In this document: positions 1 to 8,924 of the stretch, piece after piece
Position numbering within the stretch: the first letter of the stretch is position 1
Layout of the letters: each line of letters begins with the position of its first letter
Position numbers and translations under genes: made by a program
The notes under the pieces: generated by a model
Databases searched by the model: none
The model's input: the letters and a program-made list of their open reading frames with translations, nothing else
What the model was told of the DNA's origin: nothing
NCBI RefSeq assembly: GCF_030866765.1
Contig: NZ_CP133017.1
Coordinates: forward strand, 5,870,501 to 5,934,500
DNA length: 64,000 nucleotides
Reading direction: 5' to 3'
Origin: Paenibacillus silvisoli
GTDB lineage: Bacteria > Bacillota > Bacilli > Paenibacillales > Paenibacillaceae

Positions 1-669
1 GCCGCTTGTATGCTGCTGGATCAGATCCAGCACCGACTTAATGAACTGGCCCCGGTCCTTCTCGCTCCCTTGGCGGTGCAGCAAATTATAATTGAAAATT
101 TGCATAACCGCGGTCACGACATGCCGCGTATCGAATTGAATGTCCTGCAGCCGGCAGAACGCCTCAATCTCTTCCGGGCTCTTCAAGCCAAGCAGCAGCT
201 CCTTCACCATGTTCTGCCGGGCGAGGACGTTGATCCTCTTCCACTGCAGCGCCTTGTGCTCTTCCTCCGATTGAAGGCGGCGATGCTGCTGCAGCTTGTT
301 CTTTGCCTTCTCCAGAGCGGCAAGCAGGGAAGTCTCGTCGATGCGATGCTTGAGCAAATAGTCGATCGCGCCATGATTCAGCGATTCCCTCACGAAATCA
401 TAGTCGTCATAGCTGCTCAGCATAATGATCGGAATGCGGCTTGCGCGGCTGCTCAGCTGATAGGCAAGCTCTACCCCATTCATGACCGGCATGGATACGT
501 CCGACAGGATGATGTCGGGACTGAGCTCCTCGATTAGCTCCAAGGCCGCTTCCCCGTTCGTCGCCTCGCCGCATAAATAAAATTCGCCTTTATCCCATAT
601 GGGCAGCGATCCAAGATGATTGCGCACTAGCACTTCGTCATCAACTAGCAGTACATTCAGCTTTTGAAT
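1..669 (-). CDS. Response regulator, YesN-type (3' part outside the window)
   Basis: This is the N-terminal part of a response regulator. It opens with a receiver core (LNVLLVDDE, acidic pocket DD), followed by the phospho-acceptor region DIILSDVSMPVMNG and the lysine region YLLKHR. A long linker follows and the gene runs off the left edge, where an AraC-type DNA-binding domain is expected from the YesN family but cannot be seen. It overlaps the 3' end of the upstream kinase gene, so the two form one transcription unit. In this frame a TGA at 673-675 lies just before the receiver, and no ATG, GTG or TTG follows before the acidic pocket. The only candidates are ATT (669-667), spaced well from GGAGGG, or CTG (660-658). 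The start is therefore uncertain. The pair probably controls a sugar-uptake operon outside the window (inference). Confidence 0.85.
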   Translation of the reverse strand, partial: MQKLNVLLVDDEVLVRNHLGSLPIWDKGEFYLCGEATNGEAALELIEELSPDIILSDVSMPVMNGVELAYQLSSRASRIPIIMLSSYDDYDFVRESLNHGAIDYLLKHRIDETSLLAALEKAKNKLQQHRRLQSEEEHKALQWKRINVLARQNMVKELLLGLKSPEEIEAFCRLQDIQFDTRHVVTAVMQIFNYNLLHRQGSEKDRGQFIKSVLDLIQQHTSG

Positions 670-2464
670 CCGTCATCCCTCCATCCGCTTTGATGACCGG
701 CAGCAGCATTTCGACCGTCGTATACATATGCTCCTGGCTTCTGATTTCCAGACCGTACCCTTCACCGTACAAAAGACGAATCCGTTCATGCACATTGGAG
801 AGCCCGATTCCCGAGGACTTGCCGCCTAAATGACCCGCGCTATCCGCCGGACTTTCAGGCTTCAGCAGCTGCCCGAGCCGCTCCTCCGAGATGCCCGCTC
901 CGTTATCCGTAATGACGATATGTAATTTGGCCTCCAGCACGTAGGCGCGTATCGTTATGTATCCTTTTTTGCGAAGCAGCAGCGCGATTCCGTGGATAAT
1001 GGCATTTTCAAGAATCGGCTGCAGCAGCATTCTAGGAATCAAGCAATCCTCGGCTTCCTGCTCCACCTCATAGGTAACGACGAATTGGCCGGTAAACCGA
1101 TACCGTTGAATGTCCGCATAGCTGCTCAAATCGTCCAATTCCTTACGGATCGACGTCAGTTCGTCCGTGCCGTCCAGCGAGTTGCGCAGCAAATTGATCA
1201 GTGCGCCCGTAACCTGCTCGATATTAGGCGCTTGCTGCAGCTTGGCTAAATATTTAATCGTATTTAACGTGTTATATAGAAAATGAGGCCGAATATGCGC
1301 CTGCAGCGCTTCGATCTCCATAATCCGCTTATGCTGCTCTCTCCGCTTGATATCCTCGACCAGATGATAAATTTGCTCCATCATATTGGCATAAGTTCGG
1401 CTGAGCTCGCCTACCTCATCGTTCGATCGGACGACCGGCGTATACTTCAGGTTGCCTTCGTCGGTCTTTTGCATTTTGTCCCTGAGCAGCTTCAAGTTAC
1501 GGGTAATTTGCTGCGAGATCGCGATCGAGACGAGCAGCACGACAAGCAAGGCCACCGCAATGGCGCCGTACATCCGGTTTCGCAGCGCATTGATATCCTT
1601 CATTAAATGGCGGACCGGGATAACCGAGAGCGTCGTCCAATGGGTAAAATCCGACTGATGCTTAACGTAGATCACCCCATCCTGTTCCATAAACCCGGCT
1701 TGTCCCGCGATCGAGCTGACAATCCGGTCGCGCTCGGCCGGCAGGCGGGCAGGACTGCTGGGCGAAATCCCTTCCTCGTAAACGATATGATCGTTGCTGT
1801 CCTGCACGAGGAAGCCGCTTGTGATGACGGTGTTGCCTTTGAAGATCTGTCCTAGAATCGTATACGGGGCGTAAATAATGACGGCGCCGATCGTCTTGTC
1901 CATATGTTTGATCGAGCGTCCGATACAGATTTTCGACTCCGTCCCCTTCGTGAGCTTGAAGAAGACAGGCTTGCCGTTCGCTTCCAAAATATCTTGAAAC
2001 CAAGGCTCGCTGTTATATTGCGAATACAAGAATGGCGTCCCCGCATGATAGCGCTCGCCATTATTGCCGATGACGCTAATGCCCACGATGTTGGCTTTAT
2101 GCGCGAAGAGCGTATTGATGAAGTCCTCCAGCTTCTTCTGCAGAAGGAAGTTAATATATTCCGACAGGTTCGGACGGCGCGTCAGCACCTCCCGAACGTT
2201 GGTCCGGTCAATGGCGATCAGCGTGCTAACGCTCACAAAATCTTTCATGACCATTTCCAGGTTGCCGTTGGCATGCTCGATATTTTCGGCCGCGAGCTCG
2301 ACGGAGCCTTCCTTCATCGAACGGGAAGCGCTTACGTACCAGATCCACGTTACGCTTACGAGCGCCAGCAGCGCGACGATAAGAAACGAGGTAAAGATCT
2401 TTGCCTGAATGCTGCGATGAATCAGAAATAACCGAAGACCATATAGCGCCGCCCGCTTCAGCAT
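641..2464 (-). CDS. Sensor histidine kinase, YesM family
   Basis: This is a 607-residue membrane sensor kinase. A transmembrane segment near residues 20-45 and a second near 300-320 flank an extracellular sensor domain. A HAMP linker follows. The His_kinase domain has the phospho-acceptor HIRPHFLYNTLNTIKYLA, and a HATPase_c domain carries the N-box (ILENAIIHG), G1 (DNGAGIS) and G2 (GIGLSNVHERIRLLYG). This arrangement defines the YesM/LytS-like class that pairs with AraC-type regulators such as the adjacent gene. It presumably senses an extracellular sugar or its binding protein and phosphorylates the regulator; the ligand is not visible. The stop codon lies inside the start of the regulator gene, which suggests translational coupling. 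Confidence 0.93.
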   Translation of the reverse strand: MLKRAALYGLRLFLIHRSIQAKIFTSFLIVALLALVSVTWIWYVSASRSMKEGSVELAAENIEHANGNLEMVMKDFVSVSTLIAIDRTNVREVLTRRPNLSEYINFLLQKKLEDFINTLFAHKANIVGISVIGNNGERYHAGTPFLYSQYNSEPWFQDILEANGKPVFFKLTKGTESKICIGRSIKHMDKTIGAVIIYAPYTILGQIFKGNTVITSGFLVQDSNDHIVYEEGISPSSPARLPAERDRIVSSIAGQAGFMEQDGVIYVKHQSDFTHWTTLSVIPVRHLMKDINALRNRMYGAIAVALLVVLLVSIAISQQITRNLKLLRDKMQKTDEGNLKYTPVVRSNDEVGELSRTYANMMEQIYHLVEDIKRREQHKRIMEIEALQAHIRPHFLYNTLNTIKYLAKLQQAPNIEQVTGALINLLRNSLDGTDELTSIRKELDDLSSYADIQRYRFTGQFVVTYEVEQEAEDCLIPRMLLQPILENAIIHGIALLLRKKGYITIRAYVLEAKLHIVITDNGAGISEERLGQLLKPESPADSAGHLGGKSSGIGLSNVHERIRLLYGEGYGLEIRSQEHMYTTVEMLLPVIKADGGMTDSKAECTAS

Positions 2465-2532
2465 GACCGTCGTTCCACCTCTCCTCGTTTATTTTAAGAT
2501 AGCAAGGCGGAAATAAAGACGCAAGATCTAAC

Positions 2533-2558
2533 AAAAAAAGCCGGCGTTCGCCGGCTTT
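2533..2558 (-). terminator. Terminator of the tat/moa operon
   Basis: A perfect 10-bp stem (AAAGCCGGCG with CGCCGGCTTT) and a 2-base loop is followed, reading leftward, by a run of seven T. It is placed to end transcription coming from tatC, about 320 bases after its stop codon. The repeat element at 2615-2797 therefore lies inside the tatC 3' untranslated region. Confidence 0.85.
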
Positions 2559-2614
2559 CCGATTGTGAGGCTGCCTATTTTTTTAGCCTAAGCGTGAGTA
2601 GAACCTAACTAACG

Positions 2615-2797
2615 TAACGGTTGCCACAGCGCTTATTTGCGCAAAAAAGGCCCTTTTTGAAATCTAACGGTTGCCACGGGGCTTATTTCGTCCAAATCGG
2701 AGCAACTCGCTGCCCCAACCGCCAAATAGCCTCTCTGGCAACCGTTAGAAATGTAAAAGGGCCATTTTAAGCAAAATAGTCTCCGTGGCAACCGTTA
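2615..2797. repeat. 183-bp element: two direct plus two inverted TAACGG...GCTTATTT units
   Basis: Four related units lie in the gap between tatC and the kinase. TAACGGTTGCCAC begins at 2615 and 2665 on the plus strand, and its complement ends at 2747 and 2797. Units on one strand are exactly 50 bp apart, and the inner pair spans 83 bp. Each unit continues into a GCTTATTT-like block and then an AAAA-GGCCC-TTTT block, so the two halves can fold into one long imperfect hairpin. There is no open reading frame. The same 50-82-50 geometry occurs at 11813-11995 with a different motif sequence. The function is unknown. Confidence 0.75.
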
Positions 2798-2874
2798 ACG
2801 CAAGAGCCTTGGCGATCTCATCGCGATCCCGGCACCTACTCAGCAGCGTGCGGCGGCATAAATAGCTTTCTCAT

Positions 2875-3678
2875 TTATGTGCCATATTCTTCTTCCCAAG
2901 CCCTGTCGGCTTTAAGCTGTTTCTTGTACACCACGCTTGAAAGCAAGACGCTGAATTCATAGAGCAGGATAAGCGGAACGGCGACCAGAGCATCGGAAAT
3001 AAAATCCGGCGGCGTTACGATGATCCCGACGATAATAAGCAGGAAATACGCTAGGCGTCTCATTTTCTTCAGCCGAAGCGGATTCAAGATTCGAAGCTGC
3101 GTGAGAAACATAATGACGATCGGAAGCTCGAAGAGCAGCGAGATCGGAATCAGAATATTAAACAGAAACGTGAAATATTGAATAACCCCGTAGTTTTCCT
3201 CCAAGTTCAGATGCTTCGCCACATTCGTCGTAAAGTTGAACGCCATCGGAAAGACTACGTAATAGGAAAACGCCAGGCCGACCAAAAACATGATCAGCAC
3301 GAACGGCACGAACAGCAGCGCGGCCCGCTGCTCCTTGACGCCGAGCGCCGGCTTCACGAACGACCACAGCTGGTATGCGGCTGCCGGCAATGCGAAGATG
3401 AGCGCAATGACGAGCGCGAACTTCATATACATGCCGATGCCGTCCCACAGCGAGAAGGCGTAAAATTTCATGCCCTTCACCGGCTCTTGATCCAGCATGA
3501 ATTTGTACACCGGATCGGCCAGCACGAGTCCGAGCGCCATGCCGAGCACTAGAATAACGAGAATAATAATGATTCTGCGCCTCAGCTCGCCGATGTGATC
3601 GAGCAAGGACATGAGCTGGTCGCCGCGAGCGGATTCCTTCGCGCTCGCTTCATCCTTTTCAACCACCGCTTCGCTCAC
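2875..3678 (-). CDS. tatC: Sec-independent protein translocase TatC
   Basis: TatC is the polytopic receptor of the twin-arginine translocase, which exports folded proteins across the membrane. The product is about 267 residues, the usual TatC length. It has the N-terminal LLDHIGELRRRI segment typical of the family and about six hydrophobic segments. The start used is GTG at 3678; a second GTG five codons downstream is also possible, because AGAGG directly abuts the first. It lies just downstream of tatA and, further upstream, of molybdenum-cofactor genes. This suits export of cofactor-loaded oxidoreductases (inference). Confidence 0.95.
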   Translation of the reverse strand: MSEAVVEKDEASAKESARGDQLMSLLDHIGELRRRIIIILVILVLGMALGLVLADPVYKFMLDQEPVKGMKFYAFSLWDGIGMYMKFALVIALIFALPAAAYQLWSFVKPALGVKEQRAALLFVPFVLIMFLVGLAFSYYVVFPMAFNFTTNVAKHLNLEENYGVIQYFTFLFNILIPISLLFELPIVIMFLTQLRILNPLRLKKMRRLAYFLLIIVGIIVTPPDFISDALVAVPLILLYEFSVLLSSVVYKKQLKADRAWEEEYGT

Positions 3679-3711
3679 CTCTCATTCGCTTCATAAAAAA
3701 AGCGGGCCCCA

Positions 3712-3945
3712 TTATTCCGGGAGCCGCTTGTTGTCATTTTGCTCGTCGCGGTTCACTTCAACCCGCGCGACTGGCTTGCGATTGCGATCGTCGTCGTCTT
3801 CCATAATCTCTTTCGCGCCGGCCTTGAACTCCTTCAGCGTGCGCCCGAAAGCGCGGCCAAGCTCAGGCAGCTTATTCGGTCCGAACAGCAGCAGTGCAAC
3901 GATTGCGATAAGCAGAAAACCCGTAACGCCAATTCCACTAAACAT
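3712..3945 (-). CDS. tatA: Twin-arginine translocase subunit TatA
   Basis: This is a 77-residue TatA/E-type pore subunit. It has one N-terminal transmembrane helix (GFLLIAIVALLLF), the FGPNKLPELGRAFGRTLKEFK hinge and amphipathic helix, and a charged tail. The ATG at 3945 is preferred over the upstream in-frame codon at 4002, because GGAGG sits just before it and the extra residues do not resemble TatA. It is 33 bases upstream of tatC in the same direction. TatA oligomers form the transport path together with TatC. Confidence 0.95.
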   Translation of the reverse strand: MFSGIGVTGFLLIAIVALLLFGPNKLPELGRAFGRTLKEFKAGAKEIMEDDDDRNRKPVARVEVNRDEQNDNKRLPE

Positions 3946-4057
3946 CGTCTGGTAACCTCCTTCAAGATGAGTTGTACATTCACGAAACTCTGCTTCAAGC
4001 AAGCAGAAGAATTAGTCGCCTCGTCAGATACAAGCCGTCTCAGGCAGGTAAACCGGT

Positions 4058-5089
4058 TTAACAGCCGTGCAGGCCGCCGTAGCCCATTGAGACGATATCT
4101 TCTCTTGTAATCGTGTCGCCCGCTAAGATGCGGGGCAGCAATACGTTAAACGAAGTATAAGGATCATGCATGACGCAGCCCGGCAGCCCCATAATCGGGA
4201 CGCCCTCCAGATAGCCCATGAGCAGCATCGAGCCTGGCAGCATCGGCGTTCCGTAGCTGACGATCTCCGCGCCGGCTTCCGCAATGGCGGCTGGCGTACG
4301 GTCGTCAGGGTCAACCGACATTCCGCCGGTCACCACTATCATATCATAGGACTGCTGCAGCAAGTAGTGTATTTCCTTGACAATTATATGGCGGTCGTCC
4401 GGCGCGAAGCGCTGCTCGGCCACCTCGGAGCCGAGCGATTCGACGATGCGTCGAACCGCCGGTCCGAACTTATCTTGAATGCGTCCGGAGAACACTTCGC
4501 CGCCGGTCGTAAGCAGGCCGATCCGGAATTTGCGCAGCGGCTTCAGCCGAAGCGGCGACTGCCCTTCGTTCCGGGCGCGGTAGCTCCCGATCAGCTCTTC
4601 CACGGCGCTCACTTTCTCTTCCGGCACGACAAGCGGGATGACCCGCGTCGCGGCCAGCTGCCCGCCCGGCATAACCACCGCATGCGTCCGAAGCGTTGCG
4701 AGCGCGATTTCGCCTAAGCCGTTAATGGCGTGAACCGTCTCCGGGTCGATCACCGCGACCGCGGGCACGTCGAGCGCCGATTTCACCGCCACTTTGCCCT
4801 CATGCGGCTCCGACAGCTGCAGGCTTTCGCTCTGCAAGGCCGCAGCCATGCGCTTCGCCGCATCGTCCTCGTGAAGCTCGCCTTCGCCAAGCTCCATAAT
4901 ATAAATATGCTCCTTGCCGATATCAAGGAGCTTCGAAATGTCTTCTTCGAGAATGATATGACCTTTCTTAAACAGCCTTCCCTTAAATTGCCCGGGAATA
5001 ATCTGCGTCAAATCATGCGCAAGCCGAAGTCCGACCGCTTCCTGCACCGGTACTTCCTTTAGAATCGTCCCGTTCTTCGGCTTCGTCAT
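4058..5089 (-). CDS. Molybdopterin-binding (MoCF-domain) protein, MoeA-like
   Basis: The 343-residue protein has a C-terminal MoCF_biosynth domain from about residue 185. It shows RIGLLTTGGEVFSGRIQDKFGP and IVVTGGMSVDPDDRTPAAI, the phosphate- and pterin-binding motifs shared by MoeA, MogA and CinA. The N-terminal half lacks a full MoeA layout, so it is better called a molybdopterin-binding protein than a true MoeA. Its ATG overlaps the mogA stop by four bases (ATGA), a sign of translational coupling. It probably acts in late cofactor maturation or molybdate insertion; the exact step is inferred from family and neighbours. Confidence 0.85.
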   Translation of the reverse strand: MTKPKNGTILKEVPVQEAVGLRLAHDLTQIIPGQFKGRLFKKGHIILEEDISKLLDIGKEHIYIMELGEGELHEDDAAKRMAAALQSESLQLSEPHEGKVAVKSALDVPAVAVIDPETVHAINGLGEIALATLRTHAVVMPGGQLAATRVIPLVVPEEKVSAVEELIGSYRARNEGQSPLRLKPLRKFRIGLLTTGGEVFSGRIQDKFGPAVRRIVESLGSEVAEQRFAPDDRHIIVKEIHYLLQQSYDMIVVTGGMSVDPDDRTPAAIAEAGAEIVSYGTPMLPGSMLLMGYLEGVPIMGLPGCVMHDPYTSFNVLLPRILAGDTITREDIVSMGYGGLHGC

Positions 5090-5580
5090 TCGTTATGCTC
5101 CCCCATCCGTCCTGAGAGAATATTGAGCGCGTGGGGCAGCTGATCCATAATCGCCATGAGATTCTCGTGCACGCCCTTCGGACTGCCGGGCAAATTAATG
5201 ATCAACGAGCGCCCTCTGATGCCGCATATGCCTCGCGAGAGCATCGCCCTGCGCGTACGCTGCATCGCGCCCATGCGCATCGCTTCCGCCAAGCCCGGCA
5301 CGTTGCGGTCAATGACCTTGAGCGTCGCCTCCGGCGTCAGATCGCGCGGTGCAAGCCCCGTCCCGCCGGTCGTGATGACAAGATCGGCTTGAAAATAATC
5401 CGTCATCTCGATCAGCGCCGCCATGATTTCATCCATTTCGTCAGGAACGATGCGGTAGTCGACGATTTCGCCGCTGAGCTCCTCTTCGACCAGCTCCCGG
5501 ATGACCTGCGCGCTGGTGTCTTCCCGCTCGCCGCGCGAGCCTTTGTCGCTTGCTGTGAGCAACGCCACTTTCCACGTCAT
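5086..5580 (-). CDS. mogA: Molybdopterin adenylyltransferase MogA/MoaB family
   Basis: This is a 164-residue single MoCF domain. It shows LLTASDKGSRGEREDTSA at the N-terminus, the signature VITTGGTGLAPRDLTPEAT, and INLPGSPKGV near the C-terminus. The family activates molybdopterin by adenylylation before molybdenum insertion. The ATG at 5580 is preferred over 5601 because GGGGGAG lies six bases before it. It sits between moaC and the molybdopterin-binding gene, all leftward, overlapping the latter. MogA and MoaB cannot be told apart from the sequence alone. Confidence 0.9.
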   Translation of the reverse strand: MTWKVALLTASDKGSRGEREDTSAQVIRELVEEELSGEIVDYRIVPDEMDEIMAALIEMTDYFQADLVITTGGTGLAPRDLTPEATLKVIDRNVPGLAEAMRMGAMQRTRRAMLSRGICGIRGRSLIINLPGSPKGVHENLMAIMDQLPHALNILSGRMGEHNE

Positions 5581-5673
5581 GAGCTTCTCCCCCATTCGCA
5601 TTTTCAGAAAGATATGCCATGTACAGCATGAAATTTCAATCCCGTTAAACGCCTGCGGCCGCGCCGCATCGGA

Positions 5674-6147
5674 CTATGAGTCCAAGCTATAGTCGCCGTT
5701 CTTGCCGCCGCTCTTGGCCGTCAGAAGGGTCGGTCCGATCACCATGTCCTTCTGCAGCGCCTTGCACATATCATAAACGGTCAGCGCAGCCGCCGAAACG
5801 GCCGTCAACGCTTCCATCTCCACGCCTGTCTTGCCTGTTGTCTTTACCGTACCTTCTATGTACAGCTCATCCTTGCCATTATCGGCAAAAGCCAAATTGA
5901 CCCCGGTCAGCGGCAGCGGATGGCACATCGGAATCCAGTTCGACGTGTTCTTCGCCGCCATGATGCCGGCCACCTGCGCAACGGCCAGCACGTCTCCTTT
6001 GCCGATTGTACCGGCTTTGATCCGGGCTAATGTATCGGGAGCCATCGTTACCGTCGTGCGCGCGGTTGCGGCGCGGGCCGTAATCTCCTTATCGGAGACG
6101 TCCACCATCCGCGCCCGGCCTTGCTCGTTGAAATGCGTCAAATCCAC
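5674..6147 (-). CDS. moaC: Cyclic pyranopterin monophosphate synthase MoaC
   Basis: The 157-residue protein starts [20 protein letters not shown] and contains the family segments [11 protein letters not shown] and [21 protein letters not shown], with the conserved catalytic lysine region at the end. MoaC converts the MoaA product into cyclic pyranopterin monophosphate, the first stable intermediate of molybdenum-cofactor synthesis. It overlaps the cyclo-ligase gene upstream by ten bases. moaA, moaD, moaE and mobA are not in the window. In B. subtilis moaC (ydiG) is likewise close to ydiF and the tatY genes. Confidence 0.96.
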   Translation of the reverse strand: MDLTHFNEQGRARMVDVSDKEITARAATARTTVTMAPDTLARIKAGTIGKGDVLAVAQVAGIMAAKNTSNWIPMCHPLPLTGVNLAFADNGKDELYIEGTVKTTGKTGVEMEALTAVSAAALTVYDMCKALQKDMVIGPTLLTAKSGGKNGDYSLDS

Positions 6148-6770
6148 GCTTTGCTCCTCCTCGTCAGCCCTTGTTCGGTAATGACCGCATCGACGTAAGC
6201 GTCATGCTTATCCATTGGAATGGGCTCATCGGCCCACTGCGCCTCATAGCCAAGACCGATCCACTCCGGCATCGGTCTGCCCGAAGCGCCGGCCAGCTTG
6301 CTCAGCCGCTCGTGAAAACGGTCGTAATAGCCGCCGCCATACCCTAAACGGCCGCCTCGTTTATCAAACGCCAGTCCCGGAACGAACACAAGCTCCGGCA
6401 TCCAATCCGGCTCGCAAAGCTGCGCGGCTCCGGGATCCGGTTCTTTAATGCCGTAGGAACCCGGCATCAGCTCATCCCAAGCCTGCAGCCGGTACAGCTC
6501 CATCCCCCGGCTCTCCTGAATGCATCTAGGCGCCGCGACTTCGATCCCGTTGCGCCAGCACCACTCGATCAGCAGCGTCGGGTCGAGCTCCGATCGAAAC
6601 GGAATATAGACCATGACGCTCCGGACGAATGGGCCCGGCCGTGCTTGCAGCCATTCCACCGTGCGCTGGCAGGCCGTATCGGACCAGGCCAATCGCAGCG
6701 GCTCCGGATAGCTGTCGCGCTTCTTCGCCGCCAGCCGGCGGGCTGCCTTCTTCGTTTCCGTTTGACTCAT
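6138..6770 (-). CDS. 5-formyltetrahydrofolate cyclo-ligase
   Basis: The 210-residue enzyme has the family layout: an N-terminal K/R-rich helix, [12 protein letters not shown] in the substrate pocket, and the ATP/folate motif [13 protein letters not shown]. It converts 5-formyl-THF to 5,10-methenyl-THF, using ATP, in one-carbon metabolism. It is the first gene of the leftward moa/mog/tat run and overlaps moaC by ten bases. The start at 6770 is chosen because it fits family length and follows a GGTGAG-like ribosome site. Confidence 0.93.
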   Translation of the reverse strand: MSQTETKKAARRLAAKKRDSYPEPLRLAWSDTACQRTVEWLQARPGPFVRSVMVYIPFRSELDPTLLIEWCWRNGIEVAAPRCIQESRGMELYRLQAWDELMPGSYGIKEPDPGAAQLCEPDWMPELVFVPGLAFDKRGGRLGYGGGYYDRFHERLSKLAGASGRPMPEWIGLGYEAQWADEPIPMDKHDAYVDAVITEQGLTRRSKAWI

Positions 6771-6980
6771 TCACGCTCACCGCTTTGCCTCTTATTGACC
6801 GCAAGTTGCGCCCTATCCTGCCATAGTTGTTATTTAGTTTACCACTGTTGCCCAGATTTCGCCAATAAGCCGGAGGTATTCCCCGGGTGCGCCGAATGCC
6901 TCGAACCCTGTCGCGTTATGCGGATTTTTCATGTACACTTACCATATAGGAATTCAACTTATTTGGAGGTTTCCCGTATC

Positions 6981-8924
6981 ATGCTTCTTCAAGTTTCCGA
7001 TATTTCCAAAAGCTACGGAGTAAGCAGCATCCTCTCGAACATTACGTTCCAGGTACAGCCCCGCGAGCGGGTAGGATTAGTCGGCGTCAACGGCGCAGGC
7101 AAATCGACACTGCTTCGTATTATCGCCGGAGAACTGTCTGCGGATTCCGGAACCGTTTATAAATCGAAAGAAACGACAATCGGCTATCTGGCGCAATCGA
7201 GCGGCCTGCAGTCCGACAAAACGATCGACCAGGAAATGCGCGCCGTCTTCGCGCATCTGACGGAGGCGGAACGGGAGCTTCGCTCGCTTGAGCAGCAGAT
7301 CGCCGATCCTAAGCTTCATGACAACCCCAAACAATATGAAGCGGTGCTGAACCGGTACTCGTCGCTGTCCGAGTGGTTCCGCGAGAAAGGCGGCTTCGAG
7401 GTCGAGACGAAGATCCGCGGCATATTGCACGGGATGGGCTTCGGCCAGTTCCCGCCAGATACGATCATTTCCACATTGAGCGGCGGCCAGAAGACGCGGC
7501 TGGCGTTGGCGCGCATTTTGCTGCAAGCGCCCGATCTGCTGATGCTTGACGAGCCGACGAACTACCTCGACATTGAAACGCTGACATGGCTCGAGGATTA
7601 CTTGCGCGGCTACAGCGGCGGCCTCCTGGTCGTTTCCCATGACCGGTACTTCCTCGATGCCGTCGTGCAGACGATCGTCGAAATCGAGCGTCATAACGCG
7701 AAGCGCTACACCGGCAACTACTCCCGCTTCATTGAAATCAAAGCGGCCGAGTACGAGTCGCAGATGAAGCAATTCGACAAGCAGCAGGATGAAATCGCGA
7801 AGCTGGAGGATTTCATCCAACGGAACATCGTTCGCGCCTCCACCACGAAGCGCGCGCAGAGCAGACGCAAGGCGCTCGACAAGATGGAACGGCTCGACAA
7901 ACCGCTCGGCGACTTGAAGAAAGCGAACTTCTCCTTCGAAATCGAGCGTCAAAGCGGCAACGATGTTCTCGACGTGCACGATCTGTCGATTAAGTTTCAG
8001 GAAAAAAGCGAGCCTTTGTTCCAGCATGTATCGTTCCGCCTCGAACGCGGGGAAAATGTCGCTTTGATCGGACCGAACGGAATCGGCAAATCGACACTGC
8101 TCAAGTCGCTTGTCGGACAGCAGCCTTATGAGCAGGGCTCGATCCGCTGGGGCACGAACGTGAAGATCGGCTACTACGATCAGGAGCATACCGGCTTGAA
8201 CCACCACAATACGGTGCTGGAAGAGCTGTGGAGCGCGTATCCGCACATCGAGGAAGCCCGCATTCGGACGATTCTCGGCAATTTCCTGTTCAGCGGCGAC
8301 GACGTGAAGAAAAAAATCGGCTCCCTCAGCGGCGGGGAACGCGCCCGCGTTTCGCTTTCGAAGCTGATGCTGGCACGCGCGAATATGCTGATTCTTGACG
8401 AGCCAACCAACCATTTGGACCTGTACAGCAAAGAAGTGCTGGAAGCCGCCCTGATGGATTATGACGGCACGCTGCTGTTCATCTCCCATGATCGTTATTT
8501 CCTCAATAAAATGGCGGAGCGGATTGTCGAACTGAGCCCAGCGGGAACACAGCATTTCCTGGGAAATTACGACGAAATGATCCAGAAAAAACGTGAAAAC
8601 GAGGAGCTCCAGCAGGAGACGTTGTCATTTGCGCAAGGAAAACAAGGGAAGCCTGCCGCCGCGCAGCCGGAGGCGCCTCCCGTTTCCTCCTATGAAGCCG
8701 ATAAACAGGCGAAGCGTGACGAACGCAGCCGACAGCGCAAGCAGGAGCAGCTGGAAAGCGAAATTGCCCGCTTGGAAGGGGAAATCTCCGTGCTTGAGGA
8801 GCAGCTGACCGATCCCGAGGTTTACAACGATTACGTTCGCGTCGGGAACATCCAAACCGAAATCGACGGGCTGAAGGCTCAGCTGCAGTCCGTTTACGAG
8901 GCTTGGGAAGAGCTTCTCGCCTAG
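6981..8924 (+). CDS. ydiF: ABC-F family ATPase (YdiF-like)
   Basis: The 647-residue soluble protein has two ABC domains and no membrane segments. Walker A motifs are GVNGAGKSTLL and GPNGIGKSTLL, signatures LSGGQKTRLALA and LSGGERARVSLS, and Walker B regions LLMLDEPTNYLD and LILDEPTNHLD. The inter-domain linker carries the ABC-F ARE-type charged helix (about residues 240-300), and a C-terminal coiled coil starts near 570. ABC-F proteins act on ribosomes. The ATG at 6981 follows TTGGAGGT; the much longer open frame upstream is not supported. Its stop abuts the stop of the opposing YhgE gene, leaving no room for a terminator. Confidence 0.93.
   Translation: MLLQVSDISKSYGVSSILSNITFQVQPRERVGLVGVNGAGKSTLLRIIAGELSADSGTVYKSKETTIGYLAQSSGLQSDKTIDQEMRAVFAHLTEAERELRSLEQQIADPKLHDNPKQYEAVLNRYSSLSEWFREKGGFEVETKIRGILHGMGFGQFPPDTIISTLSGGQKTRLALARILLQAPDLLMLDEPTNYLDIETLTWLEDYLRGYSGGLLVVSHDRYFLDAVVQTIVEIERHNAKRYTGNYSRFIEIKAAEYESQMKQFDKQQDEIAKLEDFIQRNIVRASTTKRAQSRRKALDKMERLDKPLGDLKKANFSFEIERQSGNDVLDVHDLSIKFQEKSEPLFQHVSFRLERGENVALIGPNGIGKSTLLKSLVGQQPYEQGSIRWGTNVKIGYYDQEHTGLNHHNTVLEELWSAYPHIEEARIRTILGNFLFSGDDVKKKIGSLSGGERARVSLSKLMLARANMLILDEPTNHLDLYSKEVLEAALMDYDGTLLFISHDRYFLNKMAERIVELSPAGTQHFLGNYDEMIQKKRENEELQQETLSFAQGKQGKPAAAQPEAPPVSSYEADKQAKRDERSRQRKQEQLESEIARLEGEISVLEEQLTDPEVYNDYVRVGNIQTEIDGLKAQLQSVYEAWEELLA

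Noticed and set aside
7077..8555. Long antisense open frame inside the ABC-F gene
   Set aside because: It mirrors a clear ABC-F coding sequence, has no family motifs and is a high-GC shadow frame.
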